From assembly GCA_015256455.1 (NCBI GenBank), contig JABZMB010000002.1:1-64000 (forward strand): a DNA stretch of 64,000 nucleotides, in the 5' to 3' direction. The DNA comes from Solobacterium sp. (lineage in GTDB: Bacteria; Bacillota_I; Bacilli_A; Erysipelotrichales; Erysipelotrichaceae). Of the stretch, positions 8,967-16,199 are shown in pieces; position 1 is the first letter of the stretch, and every line of letters starts with the position of its first letter. The notes beneath the pieces were generated by a model. It searched no databases. It had not been told where the DNA came from and worked only from the letters and a program-made list of their open reading frames with translations. The position numbers and the translations under genes are program-made.

Positions 8967-10322
8967 ATGGAAACGAAAATTCAATATGGCTCAAGAGAGC
9001 TAAAGGTTTTAAAAACCTATGATACTGTCATTGTCGGTGGAGGTAGTGCAGGTAGTTCAGCAGGATATACTTCAGCCAAGAATGGCTTTTCTACATTAAT
9101 CATTGATAAGGCAATTCGATTAGGTGGTAGTGCCACAAATGCACTTGTAACACCGATGATGCGTTCCTTTACAAATCATCATCAGAATTTTTATGATCTT
9201 GAAAATGAAATGAAGAAGTATGGTGAAACACGAGACCAACATGGAACTGCACAAAGATGGTTCTCTGCAGAGGCAATGGCAGATGCGTGGGAAAGTCTTT
9301 ATACAAGCTGTGGTGGTGAATTACTCTATGATGCGTCTGTCTGTGATGTGATTTTAGAAGGCCAAAAGATTAAGTATGTTATCGCCAATACGATTGAAGG
9401 TTTAGTTGCGATTGGTGGAAGACAGTTCGTAGATGCCAGTGGTGATGCAGTGCTATCACGTCTATCGGGTGTAGAAGTATTGTGTGGTGATGAAGAGGGA
9501 AATAACCAGATTACTTCATTACGTTTTGAGGTAGGTGGTATCGATATTGAGAAATATCGTGAATATGTATTCTCACTAGATGATACTTACAGTATTCATC
9601 GTATCAAGGGTGACCAGTTTGAATCAGCGATGGTAGCTGGCAAGAATTTTGCGATGGAACCACTATTCCGTAAGGGTGTAGAGGCAGGTATTCTAATTCC
9701 ACAGGATCTACACTATTTCCAAAACTTTACAATTCCTGATAAGACAGGCGTCATGTCATTTAACTGTCCACACCTAGTGGATTTAAAGAACAATACACAT
9801 GCACTAGATCGTTCTGCCGCTATCGTATATGGTCATCAGTGCATTCGTCGTCTGGTTCGTTTCTTGAAGGAAATGATGCCAGGCTTTGAAAACTGTTATT
9901 TAGTACAGGTAGCGAATATGCTAGGTGTACGAGAATCATGGCAAATTGTTGGTAAACTTTTGATGCATGAGGAAGACTATCCAAGAAAGGCTAGATACGA
10001 AGATGCAGTGGCTCGTGGAGACTGGTATATCGATGTCCATTCCGCAAATAAGAGTTTGGTGCACCAGATTTCCTATCAACCAGGCGATTACTATGAAATT
10101 CCATATCGTGCGATGGTCACAAATGAAGTGGAAAATCTTGTTGTGGCAGGTAGATGTATCTCTACAACGTTCTTAATGCAGGCAAGTGTCAGAATTATTC
10201 CAACCTGCATTGATATGGGTGAAGCTGCAGGTATGGCAACAGTACTTGCAAACCAATCCAGTACTCCACTGAATGCCTTAGATGGCAAAGATATCGCAGA
10301 AAAACTAGGTGAATATCACTAA
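8967..10322 (+). CDS. FAD-dependent oxidoreductase
   Basis: 451 residues. The N-terminal dinucleotide fold is clear: TVIVGGGSAGSSAGYTSAKNG at about 21-41. A second FAD contact follows at FVDASGDAVLSR. The C-terminal part has the VAGRCISTTFLMQASVRIIPTCIDMGEAAG block seen in the large FAD-dependent oxidoreductase family (Pfam PF12831), often found beside sugar catabolic genes. Substrate unknown. It stands alone between a divergent promoter and a terminator. Placement next to nanE suggests a role in amino-sugar or sugar-acid metabolism, by context only. Confidence 0.82.
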   Translation: METKIQYGSRELKVLKTYDTVIVGGGSAGSSAGYTSAKNGFSTLIIDKAIRLGGSATNALVTPMMRSFTNHHQNFYDLENEMKKYGETRDQHGTAQRWFSAEAMADAWESLYTSCGGELLYDASVCDVILEGQKIKYVIANTIEGLVAIGGRQFVDASGDAVLSRLSGVEVLCGDEEGNNQITSLRFEVGGIDIEKYREYVFSLDDTYSIHRIKGDQFESAMVAGKNFAMEPLFRKGVEAGILIPQDLHYFQNFTIPDKTGVMSFNCPHLVDLKNNTHALDRSAAIVYGHQCIRRLVRFLKEMMPGFENCYLVQVANMLGVRESWQIVGKLLMHEEDYPRKARYEDAVARGDWYIDVHSANKSLVHQISYQPGDYYEIPYRAMVTNEVENLVVAGRCISTTFLMQASVRIIPTCIDMGEAAGMATVLANQSSTPLNALDGKDIAEKLGEYH

Positions 10323-10330
10323 TCAAAATC

Positions 10331-10359
10331 AAGTACTCTATCACAGGAGTACTTTTTAA
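10331..10359 (+). terminator. Terminator of the FAD oxidoreductase gene
   Basis: AAGTACTC / GAGTACTT stem with an eight-base loop, then T-run. Confidence 0.8.
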
Positions 10360-10369
10360 ATACAAAAAT

Positions 10370-10383
10370 AGAAAGCGTTTACA
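10370..10383 (+). promoter_or_regulatory. Candidate catabolite-responsive element (cre)
   Basis: AGAAAGCGTTTACA matches the Firmicute CcpA consensus TGWAANCGNTNWCA at 13 of 14 positions (the first T is A). It lies just upstream of the -35 box of the ROK-repressor operon. Confidence 0.6.
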
Positions 10384-10391
10384 AAATCCTA

Positions 10392-10420
10392 TTGCATTTC
10401 TTAAAAGTTAGGTGTATTTT
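10392..10420 (+). promoter_or_regulatory. Promoter of the ROK-like regulator gene
   Basis: TTGCAT (10392-10397), 17 bases, TATTTT (10415-10420), nine bases downstream of the cre candidate. Confidence 0.5.
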
Positions 10421-10462
10421 AAAAGTACGATTTATTTCGGAGTCCGAATTAAAGGAGCTTGC

Positions 10463-11386
10463 ATGGGGAAATCAGGGTTAAAAGATATTAAAAATCAGAA
10501 TACGAATTTAATCATGCAACAGATCATGCAAGCAAGGAGTATCTCACGTATTGAGCTTGCACAGGAAACTGGTTTATCACCGAGTACTGTTAGTTCAATT
10601 GTTGGAGATTTGTTAGGTAAAGGTATCATTGTGGAAACTGGCATGCAGACAGTAGAAAAGGGTAGAAGCCGTAAAGACTTATCTATCGCTGCAGATTTTG
10701 GTAGTGTTGCCATATTTGAAATCAGTCGACGCTCTGTCTTCTTCTGTCTCTTCGATATGTGTTTAGATACACTTGAGTCAACATGCATTACCAAGCAAAG
10801 AGTAACAGGTAACGATTTGTTTGAATTACTTGTAGAGACAGTAAGTAGTTATGCGGACCATAACATTCTTGGAATCGGTCTATTACTTCATGATGACGTA
10901 CAACCTAGTGATTTGAATACAATCTATGATACAGGATACGCATCTGCGACGATTAGTTTGGAGAATGCACTCAGTAGCCAACTACACATTCCAGTCAGTG
11001 AAGAAACATGTAGCAGCTTTACAATCACAAATGCGCTCAATGAAGAAACCCTGCATGAAAATGTAAACTGTGCACATGTGATGGTTGGTGAAAAGGTATT
11101 TACAACGATTACAATCGATGGGCAGAAAGTTCCACTACGCTCTGAATTCTGTAAAGAATTATTATCGGAAAACACTAGCACAAAGGAAGTAAATCAACTG
11201 CTCAACACGTTATGTACGATGTTTGATATCGAAAAGATTTTCATGATGGGTACAGATTTTCAGTTTTATCAGAAACTCAAACTTCAAAATAAACATGTGG
11301 AACTGATACAGGTCCACACAGAAGACACGGATACTTTATCACCACTTATGGCTGAGAAAGTTAGAAATGAATTGTTATTTGTTTAG
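10463..11386 (+). CDS. ROK-family transcriptional repressor with degenerate sugar-binding domain
   Basis: 307 residues from the ATG at 10463, which has AAAGGAG just upstream; an in-frame ATG at 10412 lies inside the promoter and is rejected. Residues about 5-65 are a winged helix-turn-helix (ISRIELAQETGLSPSTVSSIVGDLLGKGIIVETG) as in NagC/XylR. The C-terminal 240 residues occupy the ROK position but I see neither the ATP/sugar glycine motifs nor the CxCGxxGC zinc motif. It probably controls the permease and hydantoinase-like genes downstream. The inducer may not be a sugar. Confidence 0.75.
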   Translation: MGKSGLKDIKNQNTNLIMQQIMQARSISRIELAQETGLSPSTVSSIVGDLLGKGIIVETGMQTVEKGRSRKDLSIAADFGSVAIFEISRRSVFFCLFDMCLDTLESTCITKQRVTGNDLFELLVETVSSYADHNILGIGLLLHDDVQPSDLNTIYDTGYASATISLENALSSQLHIPVSEETCSSFTITNALNEETLHENVNCAHVMVGEKVFTTITIDGQKVPLRSEFCKELLSENTSTKEVNQLLNTLCTMFDIEKIFMMGTDFQFYQKLKLQNKHVELIQVHTEDTDTLSPLMAEKVRNELLFV

Positions 11387-11410
11387 GAACTAACGACAAA
11401 AGTCGTGTTC
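11387..11410 (+). promoter_or_regulatory. Inverted repeat between repressor and permease genes
   Basis: GAAC-TA-ACGAC-AAAA-GTCGT-G-TTC forms a hairpin or palindrome without a T-run, immediately after the repressor stop codon and before the permease RBS. Possible operator or mRNA processing site. Confidence 0.35.
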
Positions 11411-11427
11411 ATATAGGAAAGGGGAAT

Positions 11428-12738
11428 TTGAATATGCTTCAAGGTATTTTAATTATTTTAGCCTTCGTTATCATCGCAGCATTGATGATGACAAAAAAGA
11501 TTCCTACATTACTAGCGTTACCTTTAATGGCAGTTGTAATCTGCTTGATTGCTGGTGTTCCAGCAATTGGTGTAAACGCTGATGGTGTAGCAATCGGATG
11601 GTTGCAGGCAGTTCTAGAAGCTGGAACTGTTCGTATGGGCGCAGCTATCATGGCGGTTATTTTCGGTTCATGGTTAGGTCAATTAATGAACAAGACAGGT
11701 ATTACAGAAAATATCATTAAGAAATCCGCCGAATTAGGTGGCGATAAGCCATTAGTAGTAACACTGATTCTCTGTGTTGCAGTAGCATTACTCTTCACAA
11801 CATTAAGTGGACTTGGTTCCATCATCATGGTTGGTTCTATCGTATTACCAATCTTGATTTCTATCGGTGTTCCTGCTTTATCAGCAGCATCAATCTTCTT
11901 AATGTCATTCACAACAGGTTTAACATTCAACATCGCTAACTGGAAGATGTTTGCAGGTATCTTCTCACTTGAAATCGATCAGATTCGTAACTTTGAGATT
12001 TACCTCATGGCAGCTACAGCAGTAGCTACATTAATCTTGATCTTCGTTGAATTTAAGAAGAACGGTATCAAGTTTGCATTCTCAGCTCCAGCCAAGCAAG
12101 AAGCTAAAACAACACAACTAACTGGTGTTAGAGGTGGACTAGCAATGTTAACACCATTAATCCCAATCGTACTTGTTGCAGGTCTTAAGGTTCCAGTTTG
12201 CCCTGCATTCATGGTTGGTATTGCATGGGCATTACTATTCACATCAACATCTTTCGCAAAGGCAATGAACACACTTACAAAGACATGCTACGACGGTATC
12301 ACAGATGCTGGTCCAGCAGTAATCTTGATGGTAGGTATCGGTATCCTTTACTTAGCAGTTACACACCCAATGGTAAAAGAAGTTCTCAATCCATTCTTAT
12401 TAGCTGTAACACCTAAGTCTATGGTTACATACGTCCTATTCTTCTCACTATTAGCGCCTTTAGCACTTTACCGTGGACCAATGAACTTATTCGGTTTAGG
12501 TTCTGGTATTGCAGCGTTAATTATTGGTTTAGGAACATTATCTCCACTAGCAGTTATGGGTGCATTCTTATCTGCTGAACGTATCCAGGGTTGTGGTGAC
12601 CCAACAAATACACAGAACGTTTGGACAGCAAACTTCTGTGAAGTAGATGTCAACAGCATTACACGTAAATTACTACCTTACCTATGGGTAATCGCAGTAT
12701 TTGGTGTAGTATTATCAGCCGTATTATTTTTCAAATAA
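11428..12738 (+). CDS. Integral membrane permease of the ion-transporter type (GntP/CitMHS/DcuC-like)
   Basis: 436 residues with about eleven to twelve hydrophobic segments and two re-entrant-type loops (MSFTTGLTFNIANWKMF around 159-175 and GDPTNTQNVW around 391-400). This is the layout of ion-transporter-superfamily carriers for organic acids. The start, read as TTG or the ATG at 11434, follows GGAAAGGGG closely. Located between a ROK-like repressor and a hydantoinase/oxoprolinase-like gene, it most likely imports the substrate of that enzyme. Exact substrate cannot be read from sequence. Confidence 0.78.
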   Translation: MNMLQGILIILAFVIIAALMMTKKIPTLLALPLMAVVICLIAGVPAIGVNADGVAIGWLQAVLEAGTVRMGAAIMAVIFGSWLGQLMNKTGITENIIKKSAELGGDKPLVVTLILCVAVALLFTTLSGLGSIIMVGSIVLPILISIGVPALSAASIFLMSFTTGLTFNIANWKMFAGIFSLEIDQIRNFEIYLMAATAVATLILIFVEFKKNGIKFAFSAPAKQEAKTTQLTGVRGGLAMLTPLIPIVLVAGLKVPVCPAFMVGIAWALLFTSTSFAKAMNTLTKTCYDGITDAGPAVILMVGIGILYLAVTHPMVKEVLNPFLLAVTPKSMVTYVLFFSLLAPLALYRGPMNLFGLGSGIAALIIGLGTLSPLAVMGAFLSAERIQGCGDPTNTQNVWTANFCEVDVNSITRKLLPYLWVIAVFGVVLSAVLFFK

Positions 12739-12743
12739 ATAAA

Positions 12744-12778
12744 ACTGAAGGGTACTTATTCTTTAAGTGCCCTCAGTT
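12744..12778 (+). terminator. Hairpin after the permease gene (weak terminator or attenuator)
   Basis: AACTGAAGGGTACTTA pairs with TTAAGTGCCCTCAGTT. No real T-run follows, so termination may be partial and allow read-through into the hydantoinase-like gene. Confidence 0.45.
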
Positions 12779-12791
12779 ATTTAAAATGAGT

Positions 12792-12806
12792 ACAAGTTTA
12801 ACTTGT
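12792..12806 (+). promoter_or_regulatory. Perfect palindrome upstream of hydantoinase-like gene
   Basis: ACAAGTT-T-AACTTGT, a 7-bp perfect inverted repeat around one base, 33 bp before the start codon. A candidate operator; I saw no second copy upstream of neighbouring genes. Confidence 0.4.
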
Positions 12807-12838
12807 GTTGATTTTAGATAGTCATTTGAGGAGGGTAT

Positions 12839-14992
12839 ATGAAAGTTCGTATTGGTATTGACGTAGGTGGTACATTTACAGATGCAGTTGCAATTAACAA
12901 CGAAACATATGAGTTGATTGGAACAGTTAAGATTCCTACAACGCACTTTGCACCAGAGGGTGTGGCTGCAGGTATCGTTCAAGTATTACATAAAATCATG
13001 GAGGAATATAACATCAAACCAGATGATGTTGTATTTATTGCTCATGGTACAACTCAGGCAACAAACGCCTTACTAGAAGGAGATGTTGTTAAGGTAGGTG
13101 TTGTAACACTTGGTAAAGGTTTACAAGGTGCAAAATCAAAGAGTGATACAACAATCGATAATATCGAATTAGCAAAAGGAAAGTATCTCTACTCTGAAAA
13201 TGAGTTTGTAGATACTTCTGATACATCAAAGATTGATGAGGCAATTCTTGCGGCAATCAAATCTCTACAAGAAAAGGGATGTAAGAGTATCGTAGCAGCT
13301 GAGGCATTCTCTGTTGATGATCCAACAAATGAAAATTTAGTCATTAAACATTGTACAGAGCAGAATGTTCCATCAACAGCTACAAACGATATCTCCAAGT
13401 TATATGGCTTAAAGATTAGAACACGTACAGCAGTTGTAAACGCTAGTATCATGCCTAAGATGTTAGAGGCTGCAACAATGACAGATGAATCAATCAAGAA
13501 GGCAAGTATCAAGAATCCACTGATGGTTATGCGTTGTGATGGTGGTGTTATGACGGTTGAGGAAGTAAGAAATCGTCCTATCCTAACAATCCTATCTGGA
13601 CCAGCAGCTGGTGTTGCGGGTGCTTTGATGTATGAAAAATTAACAGATGGTATCTTCTTTGAAGTCGGTGGCACATCAACAGATATTTCATGCGTAAAAG
13701 ACGGTAAGGTTATGATTAAGTACGCTGAAGTTGGTGGACATAAGACATACTTAAACTCTCTTGATGTACGTACCGTAGGTATTGGTGGTGGATCTATGGT
13801 AGAGATCAAAGACGGCAAAGCCGTTAATATCGGTCCAAGATCTGCTCATATCGCAAACCTTGAATATGAAGTATATACAGATCCAAGTTTAATTGTTGAT
13901 CCTGTATTAAAAACAATCCAACCAATGAATGGTGACCCTGAGTATGCATACATTGAATGTAGCAATGGTACAAAGGTATCCTTAACAATGGCAGGTGCCG
14001 CAAACATTGCAGGTTATGTACATCCAGAAGATTATGCATATGGTAATGCAGAAGCTGCACGTAAAGCATGGCAACCACTGGCAGATAACATGGGTTTATC
14101 CGTAGAAGAAACTGCAAAGAAGGTAATGGCATACGCAGCAGAAAAGAATGGTAAGGTAGTCAAAGATTTAATGCATGACTATCAGATGGATCCACGTACA
14201 ACGTTGTTTGTTGGGGGTGGAGGAGGTGCAGCTAGTGTTGTACCACATCTAGCTGAAACAATGAACCACCAGTTCAAGATTGCAAAGAACGCTCCAGTTA
14301 TCTCAACAATTGGTGTTGCTCTAGCGATGGTTCGCGATATGGTGGAACGTTCCGTATCAAATCCAACAGAAGAAGATATCATCAGTGTACGTCGTGAAGC
14401 GGAACTTAAGGCAATCCAAAATGGCGCATCCCCAGATACAGTTGAAGTATCTGTTGAAGTAGATACACAACGTAATATCATTCGTGCAATCGCGGTAGGT
14501 GCTACTGAATTACGTAGTAAAGATCGTCTCAAGAAACAACTTACTACAGAAGAGTTACTAGATACAGTTGCGCATAACTTAGATGTTGATAAATCAACAT
14601 TAGAAATTTCTGCAGAAAATGGTAGTATGTACGCAGTCCAAGCAACTATTACAGAAAAGAAAATCTTTGGTCTTGTTAAGAAGACAACAAAACCACTACG
14701 TCTCATTGATGATGAAGGTGTTATTCGTCTACAGAAGAAGAATGCATGGTCACGTCAATCTTCATCCGCAAGCTGGCAAGCAGATATTGATTGGATGATT
14801 GAAGAACTAACAGAATATAACGATGGTGGAGCAAACTTACCAAATCTTTATATCGTATTAGGAAAACGTATCATCGACTTATCTGGACTACAGAATGCTG
14901 AACAGATTAAGTCAATCGGTGGTGTTGAATTAAGCGGTATCGCGGCAGACACAAAACTCATTGTTATTGCGACAAAGAGAGTTGATGGCTAA
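12839..14992 (+). CDS. Hydantoinase/oxoprolinase-family protein (HyuA-like, stand-alone)
   Basis: 717 residues, normal HyuA length. N-terminal RIGIDVGGTFTDAVAIN phosphate-binding loop, FIAHGTTQATNALLEG, the central MRCDGGVM and LSGPAAGVAGAL blocks, FFEVGGTSTDIS and RTVGIGGGSMV are all conserved. Family members perform ATP-dependent opening of cyclic amides (hydantoins, oxoproline) or carboxylation of ketones. The partner HyuB is not present; the gene is instead followed by a small HExxH protein whose start overlaps its end. Substrate unknown; presumably imported by the preceding permease. Confidence 0.88.
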   Translation: MKVRIGIDVGGTFTDAVAINNETYELIGTVKIPTTHFAPEGVAAGIVQVLHKIMEEYNIKPDDVVFIAHGTTQATNALLEGDVVKVGVVTLGKGLQGAKSKSDTTIDNIELAKGKYLYSENEFVDTSDTSKIDEAILAAIKSLQEKGCKSIVAAEAFSVDDPTNENLVIKHCTEQNVPSTATNDISKLYGLKIRTRTAVVNASIMPKMLEAATMTDESIKKASIKNPLMVMRCDGGVMTVEEVRNRPILTILSGPAAGVAGALMYEKLTDGIFFEVGGTSTDISCVKDGKVMIKYAEVGGHKTYLNSLDVRTVGIGGGSMVEIKDGKAVNIGPRSAHIANLEYEVYTDPSLIVDPVLKTIQPMNGDPEYAYIECSNGTKVSLTMAGAANIAGYVHPEDYAYGNAEAARKAWQPLADNMGLSVEETAKKVMAYAAEKNGKVVKDLMHDYQMDPRTTLFVGGGGGAASVVPHLAETMNHQFKIAKNAPVISTIGVALAMVRDMVERSVSNPTEEDIISVRREAELKAIQNGASPDTVEVSVEVDTQRNIIRAIAVGATELRSKDRLKKQLTTEELLDTVAHNLDVDKSTLEISAENGSMYAVQATITEKKIFGLVKKTTKPLRLIDDEGVIRLQKKNAWSRQSSSASWQADIDWMIEELTEYNDGGANLPNLYIVLGKRIIDLSGLQNAEQIKSIGGVELSGIAADTKLIVIATKRVDG

Positions 14993-15536
14993 TATGCCAG
15001 GATTTACATATCCCTTTCCAACCAAAGATCTTGCGTATCAAGAACTTACCTATGATTATTGTTACAACAAGATTAAGGAAGAAGATAAACAGCGCATTGT
15101 AGAAGAGGCTTGGAAAAAGGGTGAAGAAACCGCAAAGGAAATATTCGCAAAATTTAATGGTAGTTATGATTTTCGCAAAATCTGCACAGAATCAGGCCTT
15201 CACTTAAATGATAAAGATACTGACTATGTTGTCGGTAACCAAAGATACTTCAGTGATTATGTATCCGGAACCAATCAAATTAACCTCTATTTAAAATCTA
15301 TTGAAAAGTGGGCAGAAGAGAATCAGTTATCTATGGATGACGCAATCAATCTCATACTTAGCCACGAATATTTTCACTTCATGGAGATGAATGTGATAGG
15401 ACAACTCAGTAAATCCTATGAGGTACCGATGCTAGTAATTGGCAAATTCAAACTAGGCAAAACAGGTATCCATGCATTATCTGAAATTGGTGCACATGGA
15501 TTTGCCCATCAGTACTATCTACTAGCAACTCAGTAA
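14985..15536 (+). CDS. Small putative zinc-dependent peptidase-like protein (HExxH)
   Basis: 183 residues using the ATG at 14985, which overlaps the hydantoinase-like stop by 8 bp; a second ATG at 14994 is possible. Residues about 122-130 read LSHEYFHFM, an HExxH zinc motif, and about 30 residues later ALSEIGAHGFAHQ supplies a candidate third ligand Glu. This is the gluzincin layout also seen in ImmA/IrrE-like proteins. No signal peptide, so cytosolic. I do not recognise the family by name. Tight coupling to the hydantoinase-like gene suggests hydrolysis of the ring-opened product or maturation of the enzyme. Confidence 0.65.
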   Translation: MANMPGFTYPFPTKDLAYQELTYDYCYNKIKEEDKQRIVEEAWKKGEETAKEIFAKFNGSYDFRKICTESGLHLNDKDTDYVVGNQRYFSDYVSGTNQINLYLKSIEKWAEENQLSMDDAINLILSHEYFHFMEMNVIGQLSKSYEVPMLVIGKFKLGKTGIHALSEIGAHGFAHQYYLLATQ

Positions 15537-15542
15537 ATATTG

Positions 15543-15572
15543 TAAGCAGGATTCAATCCTGCTTTTGTTATA
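15543..15572 (+). terminator. Terminator of the permease/hydantoinase operon
   Basis: AAGCAGGA / TCCTGCTT stem with a short ATTCAA-type loop, then TTTTGTT. Confidence 0.8.
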
Positions 15573-15601
15573 TTGTAATGCGAATAGGGGACTACTATAC
15601 T
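15573..15601 (+). promoter_or_regulatory. Promoter of the XRE-like gene
   Basis: TTGTAA (15573-15578), 17 bases, TATACT (15596-15601), directly after the preceding terminator. Confidence 0.6.
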
Positions 15602-15626
15602 GAATATAGATATTAGAGGTATTCAA

Positions 15627-16091
15627 ATGGAAAACAAAGAAAAAAGTATGTTTCAAGAAGCTCGTATGAAGCTGAAACTAACACGAAATAGAGTTGCGGA
15701 TTTATCAGATGGTTTTTTCAACGAGAGTCGTCTTGAGAAGATTGAAACTGGGAAACTTGAAATTCATCCTGAAGAAGTTGTAAAACTATCAGAAATTTAT
15801 AAGGATAAAGAATTATGTAGTGCATTCTGCGCAACAGAGTGTCCGGTTGGAATCAAACGTGGGATGAAGGTTGTAAAAGAGAAGAACTTATCCCAGATTG
15901 TGTTAGAGATGCTTGCGACTCTACAATCTTTAGATGAAAAGAAAGCACGCTTAATTGAGATGACAGTAGACGGGAAAATCGATGATAAGGAAATCCATGA
16001 TTTTAAGTTAATTCAGAATCAACTGAAACAAATGGAAGAAACAATCCACTCACTACAACTTTGGATTGAACATTATATTGATGAAAATTAA
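15627..16091 (+). CDS. XRE-like helix-turn-helix protein
   Basis: 154 residues. Residues about 8-60 (ARMKLKLTRNRVADLSDGFFNESRLEKIETGK) match the XRE/Cro-type domain, including the closing I-E-x-G-K. It is followed by a cysteine-bearing segment (LCSAFCATECPVG, three Cys within eleven residues) and a helical, probably coiled-coil C-terminus. RBS AGAGG at 15615-15619. The Cys cluster could be redox- or metal-sensing, which is inference. Downstream is a large membrane protein that it may control. Confidence 0.65.
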   Translation: MENKEKSMFQEARMKLKLTRNRVADLSDGFFNESRLEKIETGKLEIHPEEVVKLSEIYKDKELCSAFCATECPVGIKRGMKVVKEKNLSQIVLEMLATLQSLDEKKARLIEMTVDGKIDDKEIHDFKLIQNQLKQMEETIHSLQLWIEHYIDEN

Positions 16092-16165
16092 CATTTCGTA
16101 AAAATCGCTAAAAAATAAGCATTTTATTCGTAATATTCGCAAAATGATAAATCGATATGACGGGA

Positions 16166-16171
16166 TATAAT
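16166..16171 (+). promoter_or_regulatory. Consensus -10 box before the large membrane protein
   Basis: TATAAT at 16166-16171, 28 bp before the start codon. No convincing -35 box at the right spacing. Confidence 0.35.
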
Positions 16172-16199
16172 GCATGTGTAGAATGAAGAGGAGGGTGAA

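Noticed and set aside
13189..13818. 209-residue minus-strand ORF inside the HyuA-like gene
   Set aside because: Shadow of a well-conserved coding frame; no RBS and no family signature.
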